Shown piece after piece: positions 9,302 to 20,660 of a stretch of DNA of 64,000 nucleotides. Origin of the DNA: Exophiala sp. HKRS030 (lineage: Eukaryota > Ascomycota > Eurotiomycetes > Chaetothyriales > Herpotrichiellaceae); the NCBI GenBank assembly GCA_023897205.1, contig JAHWDD010000003.1:5335665-5399664 (forward strand), read 5' to 3'. The notes under the pieces were generated by a model. The model saw nothing but the letters and a program-made list of their open reading frames with translations. It ran no database searches and had not been told where the DNA came from. Each line of letters opens with the position of its first letter. Position 1 is the stretch's first letter. The translations under genes were made by a program, and so were the position numbers.

Positions 9302-11809
9302 TCACGTCCCTCTAGAATCACTCAACAATAACTCTGCCACGGGTTCCGTCAACCGCTCGTCGACACTAAGACTCATCAATTTACCAATCTTGACATTGAT
9401 CGTACTCTTCCGGTCGTCCACGATACTCCACAGTTTGTCCTTCAGTTCGAACTCGGTCTGATAATCGAGCAACAACTTCTCGATTCTGGGTCTGTGGTCA
9501 ATCACGCTCAACTGAGGATCCGGACCGAGGGAGATTGTAATCGTACTCGTATACTCCTCCTCCTGGTGGTCAGAAGATACCTTGTACGGCGGCACATGGA
9601 CCAGCATGGACGGCGTGTATGGGAATCTTTCAATCCAGACTTTTGCATCTGCCGTCCGGTCTTCCCCATCGACACACACCTTCAAGTCCTTGGGGACCTC
9701 GGTGACGGCCAGGAATTTAAAATCCCACCTTGGTATCGTGACGCCACGTGCGGACCGCGCTACTCGCGCGACCAAGTCTCCTTTCTCCTGGGAGTACTGA
9801 ATCAGACTACTCCTGGGCCCTCCTGTGCTGCTCCGCGGCAATTCATCATCGTCCTTCTTCTTGTTGACCTGGTCCGGATCATCGGCGGGGTCCTCAAGAA
9901 TACTCGTCTGCCCGTCGCGACCAATCACAACGAGAACCTCGAAGCGGCTCGGATTGAGGCCACCGTTCAAGGGCAAGACACGTTCGTCAAGTGGGATGAT
10001 ACTACCTTCGTGGGCCAGGACCGGCATCTCCTCCAGCGGTCTGTACATGTTGAGTTCTCGATCTCCATCGTACACCGTGCCCGTGAAGATGTCGACGTGT
10101 CGATACATGGGGGGCACCCAGACCTTGACTTTCCCCAGATTCGTCCTTTTGTCCCTCGGCGTCACGATCGGGGCCACCATCAGTTCCGGCCCGAAGAAAT
10201 ATTGGTTCGGAACCGAATATGCCTCGTCCCGTTCCGGGAAGAGCCAATACATGGGCTGGATGAGTGGCAGGTTCTCGGTGCTCGCAAGGACGTTCTGCGT
10301 GTACAAGTACGGGATCAAACGATGGCGGAGCCTCATAAACTTCTCAATCACCCTCTCACTCTCCTTTCGATACAGCCAGGGTTCCTTGGACGACCATCGA
10401 GAGTCACCCGAGTGCAACCTCATCAAGGGACTGAAGACGCCAAACTGGACCCAGCGCGTCACGAGCTCGTCGTCGCGACCGCCTCCGAAATGGCCGCCGA
10501 TGTCGTGGCTCCACCAGCCGTAGCCAATGTTGGACGCCGTCGCCGTGAACTCGGGCTGGAACTCTAGACTCGCCCACGTCGTGACCGTGTCTCCGGAGAA
10601 TCCCACCGGGTACCGATGACTCCCCGGCCCAGCGTAGCGGGAGAAGATGATGGGCCGTTTCCCATCGCGCGCGTTGTCTAGAAAATGGAAGTGGTTCAGC
10701 AACCACAGAGGGTCGATCCCGGGAACTTTTGTGTACGACCCCTGCTGCCAATCGATCCACCAAAAATCACACGCCACGTCTTCGAGCTTGCGGTGGAGGA
10801 TGTTCAGGTATGCCTCCATGAACTTGGGGCTGGTAGGGTCGAACAAGATCGGATTCTTGTTGGTTGAAATGTCGAGTCCCAAAAACTTGGCCATCTCTTC
10901 ATAGGCGTCTTCGTGGTGATGTATCCCTAGGTGCGGATGGTCGTTGAGCGTGATTTTCAAATTGCGGTCGTGCATCTGTTGTCCAAACTTTTTGGGGTTG
11001 GGAAACAGTTTGTCGTCCCAAGTGTACCCTGTCCATCCAGCATGGGGAACCCGGTCGTCGTTGACCAAGTGCCAATCCATGTCGACCACGGCGACCGACA
11101 AGGGAACACCTTCGTCTTTGAACTTGTCCATCAACCCGACATACTCGTCCTGGTGGTACCTGTAGTACCGCGACCACCAATTCCCCAGCGCCCACCTCGG
11201 CAACAATGGCTGTTTCCCACTGACGGCGTACAGGTCGTGTATGGCACCCTTGTAGTCGTGTCCGTGGCAGAACAAGTACCCATCAACCCTATCCCCGGGA
11301 CGTCTCCCGGCTACGAACCCCCGCCCGTCAAACAACATGGACTTGCTGTCGTCGACGGCGGCGAACCCGTCGCGCGACACGACCCCGAACCCCATGTCGC
11401 AGCGTCCATCGCAGTCGTCCAGCGTCCTCGCGGTCCCGCCGAGGTTGCGACCCTGAGAAAGGTCGACGTTGTCGTTGTACCTCCATTGAGTGCCCCAGAG
11501 CGTGAGCTTCCCCGCAATCGTGCACAACAGCCCGCTGGGGCTGAAGCGTTTCTTGTCGTAACTCAAGTGAAAGTGCTCGTTGATGATCTCCAGGCCGTCC
11601 TCGTGGTCGACCACTTGGAACTTTGGTACCACCTTCTGGTGGAAGTCTCTGTTCACCGCAAACGTCGACGCGCGATCTTCAAACTCGCCGTCCTCGGACC
11701 ACTCGTACCGGATCAACCGGTCGGTCAGGATAGTGAAGCGGTAGTTGGCCCCCGAGACCATGGCTTCTGGCCTGGCCACGGGCCTACTTTCGAAATGATA
11801 GTTTTTCAT
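9302..11809 (-). CDS. GH31 family alpha-glycosidase
   Basis: Glycoside hydrolase family 31 enzyme of 835 residues, no introns seen. Start chosen at ATG 11807-11809 (MKNYHFESRPVARPEAMV), because the 97 residues upstream in the open frame are non-family sequence. The order is the N-terminal beta-sandwich, then the catalytic barrel with the nucleophile Asp in FWWIDWQQG (about residue 351) and the acid/base Asp in GFSGDTVTTW (about residue 405). SHDIGGHFGG follows, and then MRLHSGDSR. The usual GH31 alpha-glucosidase nucleophile motif is WIDMNE; WIDWQQG marks a different subgroup, so substrate (maltose-type, xyloside or another alpha-link) cannot be read from sequence. No signal peptide is evident, so it is likely intracellular. 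A long plus-strand open frame across it is a codon-bias shadow. Confidence 0.9.
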   Translation of the reverse strand: MKNYHFESRPVARPEAMVSGANYRFTILTDRLIRYEWSEDGEFEDRASTFAVNRDFHQKVVPKFQVVDHEDGLEIINEHFHLSYDKKRFSPSGLLCTIAGKLTLWGTQWRYNDNVDLSQGRNLGGTARTLDDCDGRCDMGFGVVSRDGFAAVDDSKSMLFDGRGFVAGRRPGDRVDGYLFCHGHDYKGAIHDLYAVSGKQPLLPRWALGNWWSRYYRYHQDEYVGLMDKFKDEGVPLSVAVVDMDWHLVNDDRVPHAGWTGYTWDDKLFPNPKKFGQQMHDRNLKITLNDHPHLGIHHHEDAYEEMAKFLGLDISTNKNPILFDPTSPKFMEAYLNILHRKLEDVACDFWWIDWQQGSYTKVPGIDPLWLLNHFHFLDNARDGKRPIIFSRYAGPGSHRYPVGFSGDTVTTWASLEFQPEFTATASNIGYGWWSHDIGGHFGGGRDDELVTRWVQFGVFSPLMRLHSGDSRWSSKEPWLYRKESERVIEKFMRLRHRLIPYLYTQNVLASTENLPLIQPMYWLFPERDEAYSVPNQYFFGPELMVAPIVTPRDKRTNLGKVKVWVPPMYRHVDIFTGTVYDGDRELNMYRPLEEMPVLAHEGSIIPLDERVLPLNGGLNPSRFEVLVVIGRDGQTSILEDPADDPDQVNKKKDDDELPRSSTGGPRSSLIQYSQEKGDLVARVARSARGVTIPRWDFKFLAVTEVPKDLKVCVDGEDRTADAKVWIERFPYTPSMLVHVPPYKVSSDHQEEEYTSTITISLGPDPQLSVIDHRPRIEKLLLDYQTEFELKDKLWSIVDDRKSTINVKIGKLMSLSVDERLTEPVAELLLSDSRGT

Positions 11810-12783
11810 TCGGACAGCCTTTTTCTTTTGTTTTTGATTTCTTGCTACAAGAAAAGCGAGGAGGAAGGGATCGAGGAAGGGATCGAGGAAGGGGGGATCA
11901 TCAACCCCCCAGCGGCATACCGAGAGATGAGTCAGTCGCCCTGTCCACGGAGTTTTAGTCGGTGAAACGAAAGTCGGTCCAAGTGACGCCAAAAGCAGTA
12001 TGATGCGGTCATAGCGATCAAGGGACTCGATTGATTGATTGAATGACGGACCGAGCAGATCGTATTTGTACTTAAAGTACAGAGAGTACTGTGACTCCAT
12101 ATAATATATGCTATGTAGATACTACACAGTGGGTTCAGGAAATAGACGGACGGGCAATCTTCTTTTTTGATTCCTTCGACTAAACGTCCTTGTCTATCAC
12201 GGTCAGTACGATATGATATATATGATCAACTTTAGGTCCTGAAAGGGAGGGATCCTCAGTGTGGTTACGACTTATATCAATCATCATTCAAAACCTCATC
12301 ATTCGCTTTGTTAGGTAGACTTAATACAAAACAATGTTGTTCGTAAGCAATGGCTCCTCCTCTTCGGCATGTAATAATTCGCCAAAGTGCCTATGTTGTG
12401 CTTGACTCGATAAAATTCCATGTACCGTTGAAGACATATGTGCAGCAAAATGATACCAAAGAATAACGATGCTGATTGCTTTCAGAGGCATTCACTTCTC
12501 ATGACGACGTCCTTGTGCATTTCCTCTGGCCCCTGGATGTCCCTGGAGACTCGATAACGCCGGTCCGGTAACCATATCATCCCAAATTATACCTGTTCGT
12601 GAAATCCAATCGTAAATCAAAATCCTAGACCATGGGTTATACCATGTATTCCAACTCTTTGAATGATCCTCGTAATGCTGTGTCCTAAAATTAAGTTGCT
12701 AATAATTATGAAGAATGTTCGTCCTCGCAAAGACGCTGCTCCAGAAATCCGATTGTCAACTGACGAAGCAAACGAATCTCCCA
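11810..12783. promoter_or_regulatory. Upstream region of GH31 gene and 3' flank of adenylate cyclase
   Basis: About 1 kb. Just upstream of the GH31 ATG there is a tandem 12-mer (GGATCGAGGAAG-type, about 2.5 copies near 11868-11895) and a poly-purine/pyrimidine tract. Near 12068-12090 is a GTACTTAAAGTAC near-palindrome followed by GAGTACTG. No gene is seen; the AT-richer part to 12783 is probably terminator and 3' UTR of the adenylate cyclase. Confidence 0.4.
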
Positions 12784-15700
12784 TCATTCGGAATCTGTTT
12801 CCGTGTCTGGAGTCGCGATCTCATCTACACTTGCTTTTGCGTCATTGAGCATGGCAGTGACTTCTTTCAAAATGTCGGCGATGGGTTTGGCCTGATCAAC
12901 AAGCGCGACTCCTTTTTTGAAGGGCTGTAACATGTGTCGAAGTTGGAGAGTTGTCGCACATGCCTGTGTAATTGGTCAGCACCCGCTACACATAATAATC
13001 AATATCAGACTTACCTCTACTCGGGTGACTTGGTGTTCGAGCAGATTGATCATGAAGCCGTCCGTTTGTACACCACCTCGTTCTTTCATTCTTGTAAGAA
13101 GACTGAGTTCCGGCTTGTGTAATCCAGCTGCACGCTCTGGAGCTTCGAGACAGCTGCATAGCATCTCCAACCGGAGTGCGATATCCCAGAGCTTCCACAC
13201 CTCGTCAAGTTCTAGGTCTTTGAGCTGGGAATCTTTACCAAGAGCACCCGGTTGTCCCTGCTCTTCACCCGCAACAGGTGCATCTCCCCCAAGCTGGACT
13301 TTACTCTCCGCGCCAGGCGGAATGGACAAGCGGCCTGCGAGGGAGTGTGGGTACATCAGATACAAGAATTCGGGATTTTCGAGACCCTTGAGCTTCTTTT
13401 CTCCAAGGTCCTTGACTTCAAAACCTTGGCTGCTGAGCTGGCGCAGTTCGCGGCGGATCTGACTTGCTAGTGGATCGTCATTTACGGTATCATCAGACCC
13501 AACGGAATCACGTCGGTCATCATCGGCGTATGCCTCAAGTGTTCTCTGAACCTCGGTGATGAAGTCACTGCTCACAGCAATCTGTCCACCGTCGGCAACT
13601 GCGGATACTCGGGCAGCTTTGTTGACCATGGGACCGAAATAGTCCATTCTTCGTGTGATCGGGTCGAGGTCGCATACCGGTTGTCCCCAATGAATTCCCA
13701 TTCTCACCGAGAGACCACGATATATTACGTTTTGGTCAGAGTCGGCCTTCTCCTGACAATGGACGGTCTCCAAGATTTCTTGAGGCCAGGGTAGCTCCAA
13801 GAGGTGACTTTGGCAGCTGAAACACCAAAGCAACGCCGATGTGACGGTCGGGAAACTGACCATGAAAGCGTCGCCTTCGGTTTTGACCTCATAACCACCA
13901 ATGATTCGAAGCTGCCGACGCATTAACTCATTATGCATCATGATCGCCGATCTCATCGGCACAGGTAGAATTTCCCACAAAGCAGTCGAGTTCTTGATAT
14001 CAGTGAAGACAATTGCAACTTCACCAACGGGCGGTTGTGGTTCTTCCAATCGAGCAAGACGAGAATCGCCCACGAGGGTTTCTCCCTTTCGTCTCGCTTT
14101 TCGCGAAGGGAAGATAGCACCTTCATCCAGGCCCATTTCTTTCGCCATGGATAGGCTCGTGCCACGGAACCGGTGATTGCCTTTCTTTCTAAGATCGGAA
14201 ATACCAAGCACCATGACCATGATCTTGTCTCTTGCGCCGAAAGACATGGCAAGGTCCCGCAGCTTTTGAGCAGCGAGCATCAAATCATTCTTTTCTGCTC
14301 GAGTTGCATCGACTGCAACGTCTACCGTGACATAATCCCAGAACTCCTTGGTGGCCATCACAATTAGCTCGTCGGCGTCGTTAACCTGGCACTTGAAGGT
14401 GTGGGGCGCAGCGACGACGGATGGCATGTGGCTGTAATAACCAAAGGCTCTGCTGACCTCCAGTGTCTCGTTCAGTTTTCCTTGACGCGAGACATAGCCT
14501 CCAGCCTCCCGGATCCTCTCCCGCTCACTAGGTTCCGCCGGGTCATGCTTTCTGGTCAATTCTCGATGCTGGCCGTTAGACTGTATGAGAATTGCTTCAA
14601 TATCACCGACATTAGCAACATGAATTTCCTGGCCACTGATATACAGAACCGTAGCGACACCCCCAGAGCTCAGATCGTCAGGCCCGAGGATGTTTGCCAC
14701 TGTTGAACCACGGTGTCCATTAATCAGCCTATGTTCTTTGGTATCGTAGTTGCTGCTGGCGAAATTAGCCATATCTTTGTTGATCGCTAGGAATGTCCGT
14801 CGAAGAGCGTCAATTGGTGTGTCATTCGCTGCTTCAGCCCTTTTGATTTCGTCATAAAAGACTGATGCAAAATTCTCATGTAGATACTTCGCAACCCTAG
14901 AACCCCCAATTGACATGGTCTGTCCATCAAACATACCGATTAAGATTTCCCCATCGTGGCCTCGGAAGTTGGGTTTGAGAAGGTCCAGCGTTGAAAGATG
15001 CTCATTCTTACCGAGCGTATCTGCCATTCCGTACATCAAAGTCCCAACCAAAGAGGCAGACGTTCGAACGCGGCGATCTTCATTATCATCCGGTATGGTG
15101 TTTGTGAGCAACGTAACATCCATGAGGCCCAGTATACGCAGATATTTTAGCGTGTTGAAACTTGTAAGGTCAGTTTCTTCGCTGTCGCGATTCATGGCAT
15201 TGAACTGTGACTGATTTTGATGTGCAGCCGGCTTGATTTCCAGGCGTTTGTTGGCCGAGAAATTTAAATACTTCAGGTTTGTATTTCTGTTCCAATTCCA
15301 ATCATATGGCCAATTCGAGACGTTGTACTTGAGAGAATTGCTGCCAACATCCAGTGTAGAGAGCTTGTGAACATTACAAAGTTCAGCCGGCAACACCTGG
15401 AAGCGATTTGCATTCAAATGAAGCACTCTCAAATTGCTGCCATCTTCAAGGTCATCCGACGGTAATGAAGTGAGTTGATTTCCCGAGAGGTACAACTCGC
15501 TCATTTGTGGCCAACGGCGCAGCACACCTTGCGGGAAGTCATCGAGTTCGTTGTATGATAGATTAAGAACCCGGAGTTCCGGCAGAAGTGCCAGCTCCCG
15601 GAAGACATCATCCTCAAGGCGGTTGTCTGCCATATAGAGATATCGCAGAGATCCCGCAAAGGTGTTCTGGAATCTGGCCTGCGAAATATTGGAGTCCTTT

Positions 15701-18700
15701 CGCGTTGAGGTGTTGTTCATGGAATACTCAGATGTGTTGGTTCTGGAAACGACCGATCCCTTACGATAATTCGGAATCGAGGCGACTGAGTTCTTTCGAC
15801 CACTACCGCCCGGGGAACTTCCCAGGCTCATCATACCAGCGGAAGCTTGACTGGGTCGTCGAGCCTGGAAGTCCTCAAGCTTGCCCAAATCTTCAAAACT
15901 TGGAGAAGTGGATATGCCTGGAGTTGTGGCTGGAGTGTTCTTCTCAAGTTCGCTTGGTGGCGGTGCAGCATTTTGTTTGGGAAAGATTTCGAGAACATTG
16001 GAAGAGAGGTTGAGAGTCTCCAGTCTCCGGCAATACCATATTTCTGGTGGCAGACTCTTGACATTACATTCTCTCAGATTCAAGAACTTCAGCTCCAAAA
16101 GACTTCCTATCGAGGGCGGGACAATGTTCAAGGGGTTTTTGGCCATGCTCAGAAATTCTAGCTTCGACAAGCGCCCAATTTGAGATGACATGTTTGAAAG
16201 ATGGTTCTTGTCGAGGTTCAACTTTTGTAGATTTGGCATGAAGCCAAACATGCTTTCCTTGAACTCGACGAGTTTTGCGGAGGCGATATTAAGGCTCATC
16301 AGCGTCGGAACTGGTTGATCAAGTTCAAAAGACGTGACAGGGCAGTGGTCAACGACCAGAACGCGAAGTTTAGGAAAAGACCCTTTGAAGGTAGTGATGT
16401 TGTTGTGGCCAACCAAAATTTGTTCCAAGTTGGGAAGTCTGGTGAGATTGTCAATGTTCGTGATGCCATTGAAGCGGGCATCAATCTCCTTCAGGCTTGT
16501 CAAGCCTGCAAAGCTCTCATTGAAAGGGCCTTTCAGATCGTTGTTTGTCACCCACAACCGCTCCAAGGTCGTCAACTGAGAGATTTTGGGTAAAGAGGAT
16601 AGCTTGTTGAAACTTATATCGAGATCAACCAGAGATTTTAGGCTGCAAATATGTTCAGGGAAAGTAGTAAAATTGTTAGATGACAGGTTGAGGCTGCGAA
16701 GTTGCCGGAAAGCCGAGAACGAGGGAGGGAGCTGAGAAAGTCTGTTGTTTGCCAATTTGAGGCTCACAAGTGCAGCGAGTCTGTGCAGCTCAGCTTGATC
16801 CAATTGTTCGAAACGATTGTTGGAAACATCCAGCACAGTCAAGCGGCTCGCCCAGGCCAGACTTGGCGGGAGTCTCCATGCTTCGTTGCCAGTAAATTTG
16901 ATCTCTCGAAGATTGATACAAGCTGTTACGAAATCCTTGGGCACTTTCAGGGCGAGGTTGCGGGAGAGATTAATTGAGATGATCTCGGAAGCCTTGGTAT
17001 AAAGGATAATTGGTATAGTGACCAGCGACTTCGCTTGCAGGTCGACATGGCTGAACTTTTGCATTTTATTAAAGGTCGGATCGTTATCAAGACCACTGCC
17101 AAAGCCCGTCTGCTTCTCGTGGCTGAAGGTGAAACGGATAAGATAGCTGTTGTCTTCTCGGCCCACGTCTTCAATCCGGTCGCGCTCTGTGTAACCCGCA
17201 AGTTGCAGGAGTTTCTTTTGCATAGCTACAGGCCGTTCCCCTGTGCCCAGTTGCCGAGAAAGTTGGTGCTTGCGCATCAGTAGATGATAGTTTTCTATAG
17301 AATCGTGTAGGACAGACTTCTTCGCAAGTGACTGTAGAACCTCACCGACGGTAGCGTTGATGGACATGGACAGGGTCGCAAATGTGCCATCAGACCTGAA
17401 AACTCGCATGAAGTATGACAGGCCATCCTCTTCCTGGATAGCAGGCAAACCATCATCGTTGGCTTCTGGCAAGCTGTCGAGCACCTCATCTTCCTGTCCT
17501 TTAACAGCCCAGCTATCAGGTACATCCCAAGCGGGGGCTGATTGCTCTGAAGAGGGAGTGGGAGCAGCTTTGCCCATCCAGACGCCCGATTCTCCGGGGG
17601 TCTTGGGTAGTTGAGGTTGAGAAATGATGTCTGACATGTCGTCAAAGTTGGTATCTAGGGTGAAGACGCCAGCTTGCATAGGTGCCTGCTGAGCCTGCGC
17701 GCGAGCTTTCTCCGACGTGTCACTTGCGTGACTCATGACACGATGTCTGGTGTGGCGACCAAATCTACTAGTTTTGGATGATGCTGTATAACTCCGATCA
17801 AGTTTCGGGGAGGGATCAGGAGCTTTGATGGTAGATGCACTATCAGCAGAGGCGACGCTGGTTTCTCGATCTCTTCTAGGATCAATAATATCCAGGTTTG
17901 CGGTACGAGAGGATGGAGTTCTGCTCTTTTTCGGCTCCTCAGGGGGCCTCACAGGTTCAACGTGGCTGCGGCTGGGCTCGGGCTGCGGTGCATGTTTATC
18001 CTTATGTCTCGACTTGAGCTTGTGGAATATAGAGCGCTTTTCGGTATGACCAGATCCTTCTTTTCTAGAGGAAGGGCCGGGGCTGGCATTGCGTGTCAAC
18101 GTAGACGACGAGCTCATGGGTGTACCGTTGTGAGGTGTATTGCGGAAGTAGCTCAAGTTGGTAGTTGACGACTCCCGACTCGTTGCAGGCCTGGCTGGGA
18201 TTGACGCTGAGGCTTGTTGACCTTTCGGAGGATCTTCTTTGCTCCGGGTATGACGATGGAGGAGACCACGGCGATGAGAGGAAGATGTAGAATTGGGCTG
18301 GAGTGAGTCTGACTGTTGCTCCTGCCTTATTGGCGCAGATCCGAAATTGGAAACATCCTCGAAATTCTGATATGCCCACGGAGTAACGTCGCTGGAAGGA
18401 GGAGGTGCTGGAGTTTTTGGTCGCTCCTCGACATTGTTCTGTGTTTGCACAGAGTTGCTCCGCTGAGCAGGCTTCTCCGACGACTGACCTTGTGTATTCG
18501 GCTCTTGTAAATTCGCCGTCGAGCCTTTGCGTGAATCCGTCGGATCCTCTCCAAAAAACCCCTTCAAACTCTTGTGGTACCGTCCATTTGCAGCGCTTCC
18601 TCTAGACCCGGTACTGCTGACTGTCGTAGCACTGGCAACAGATGGCCGTCTTGCATCGCCGTCATAGTCCAAATCAGAGGCATTTGTCCTTGCGGTTTCC

Positions 18701-18933
18701 GGTCGAGCTGGGAACCCTTGGATATCTCGACTGGGTTGATCATTAAAGAACGACTGATTGAACGGCCGGCTGCCTGCGATCTGTGCTTGGGGGTCTCGTT
18801 CCCACGGTGCTATCTCGTCCTCTTCGTTGGGAGGTCGGCTCATCCAAGGCGCGATTTCGGCATCTTTGGTGTACTGACCCTGCTGTTGTTGCCTCGACGA
18901 CCCAGAAGTTCCATTGTTGCCGAAGATTGGCAT
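12784..18933 (-). CDS. Adenylate cyclase (fungal RA-LRR-PP2C-cyclase type)
   Basis: Produces cAMP for PKA signalling at the plasma membrane, under Ras/G-alpha input. About 2032 residues. Two exons: 18933-13015 and 12963-12784. The 51 bp intron (GTAAGT..ACACAG, with CTGAC branch) joins ..HQVTRVE|ACATTLQLRH.. and adds a conserved-looking 59-residue tail. Without splicing the frame would end in hydrophobic nonsense. Order: low-complexity Ser/Pro head (~1-500), Ras-association domain (~505-600), leucine-rich repeats (~630-1235, with an Asn/Ser insert), PP2C-like domain (~1300-1580), class III cyclase (~1634-1793) with VFTDIKNST and GGYEVKTEGDAFMVSF carrying the metal Asp residues, then a C-tail. 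The PP2C-like domain keeps FDGQ but has TKEFWD where phosphatases have a DG-W-D motif. No ATG exists upstream in frame; I use MPIFGNNG (18933), though an extra 5' exon is possible. Confidence 0.95.
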
Positions 18934-20660
18934 CTTGGCCAGCACAGCCTCGTCGACGGAGCTCAAGGGTGGAGAAATCGCTTGGTGGCAGGACGAGGTA
19001 GAGGGAAAAGGTGACGGCTTGTCGAGTCTGCGCCAAAAGTCAGTAACAACTCATTCGAATCTCACATCTTGCAAAGAGCCAGCCCTCAGCATTTCCCTCA
19101 GACTGACAGCAAAACGGCAAATACTGAGTCTTTGAGTGATTGACAACTAGAGAATCAGATTGATGTTGTCCATTTCGACCGAGTGAGTGTCAGGGTAACG
19201 ATGCGCAACATAATTGCTTGATCACGATGACTGGGTCGAGACTTGCCATACCTTTAAATCTTAACAGCACTTGTGATTGCTCTTTCAACACTTTGTCTTA
19301 TTCCTGTCCTCCTCAACTCATCATGACACCCGAGCCAGTTGATTGTCGCGTCTGCGCTTCGTGTCACAATAACCATACTCCAGCACACACCTAACCAGCT
19401 GGATCGAGTCAGGTATTGAGACCGCTACCTTCACTGAGAGCCCGCAGGCCGATTGTGACCGGAAGTGTTCACACTGGCTTCCCAGTTTCTCAAAGTATTT
19501 TTCGGGATGGCTTCTCGAACATTGCGAGCGGTGCGGGAGAGGGATCTCAACGACAGACAGGCGTCAAACTGTCTCAGACGATTTCGTGGGACTTTAGGAG
19601 CTCGAACCGAGGTATTATTGTGGATGAGTAGCAGGCAGGGGCCAAAATGCGTCGACGACCACTTGAGTTTGAGTCGAGGGCATTCGAAGAACAGTCAAGT
19701 TGGTTGTTCATCGAGCAGCCTGCGCACACACGCACGCACACACATATGGACTGTGGAGATGATGGACTACAAAAGTGAGTGTCACGGTCTGGAGCGATCA
19801 TTGGGTCAAAAGCGGGAGACTCGAGGGCGCGGCCCAGAGGTTGGCCAAAAGTCAGTGGACGAGCTCGCAGCCGACGAAAGTTGAGAATGACTGGCTACAG
19901 TGGCCGTAGCGGTCGGGTGTGGGCGTAATCATTAGCCCCATCATGCTGTTCGCTTTTGGCCGGTCAAGCCATGTCCCCCGCTTTTGCGCCCGGTGGGTTA
20001 TACCCTACATTTAGGTGCACAGTAGGTACCTAAGTACCTATCGGCTCCGTACTAATGAAGACTGCCCACGCCTAAACAGGTCCCTGGAGGCGGGCGACCA
20101 GCCCATCTCCCGCCCTACGGTTAAAGTAACCTTAGTCATAACAGCAACTCACTGACCACTCACTGCGACCTGCGCCGCATCTTGTACTCCGTAGGCGGCG
20201 ACGACAAGCCAATTTGCCTCGCCAGGGTCCAACCACGGGTCAGGACGAGACTCTCACTCTGACAGGTCTCTGATGGTTTGATTTTTATTTTCTGACATCC
20301 GTGGCGATCGGAACGTGTTACCCGATCTGTGAGAGAACTTCGGACGTAGTTTCTTACGGCAACATATACGGTTACGAGGTACAGGAAGCCTCGAATTTGT
20401 TTCATCGATGTCGAATCTCAGAATCCCGAGACAGTCTCTCGACGGCGAAGCACTGCATCGAAACAACCGAAGTCTCCTTTTGCTGATCCGTGGAAAATTC
20501 CAGTAATGATCATTAAAATCAGCAAACAACAATGAATTTATACGAAGTACTTAATGGTTAGGTAGGTCTCTATTATACTACACTGATAGTGCAAAGGTAT
20601 ATATCATAACATCTCCAAGGTCTCTCAAAACAGAAGGAAATACTACAAAAGCATGTGTCC
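18934..20660. promoter_or_regulatory. Long upstream region of adenylate cyclase
   Basis: About 1.7 kb without a supported gene. It contains a short CA/CG-repeat (CGCACACACG-type, about 19725-19746) and a cluster of GGTACCTA/AGGTACC-type hexamers near 20010-20045. ORFs here are short and motif-free. The length is consistent with a long regulated 5' leader, but I see no splice-supported 5' exon. Confidence 0.4.

Noticed and set aside
9494..10567. 357-residue plus-strand open frame opposite the GH31 gene
   Set aside because: Same antisense codon-bias effect; composition lacks any domain pattern.
10931..11965. 344-residue plus-strand open frame opposite the GH31 gene
   Set aside because: Antisense shadow produced by GC-biased third codon positions of the GH31 gene; no motif, and it overlaps catalytic-domain sequence.
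19725..19746. CA-rich run as possible regulatory Z-DNA element
   Set aside because: Too short and imperfect to support a functional claim.
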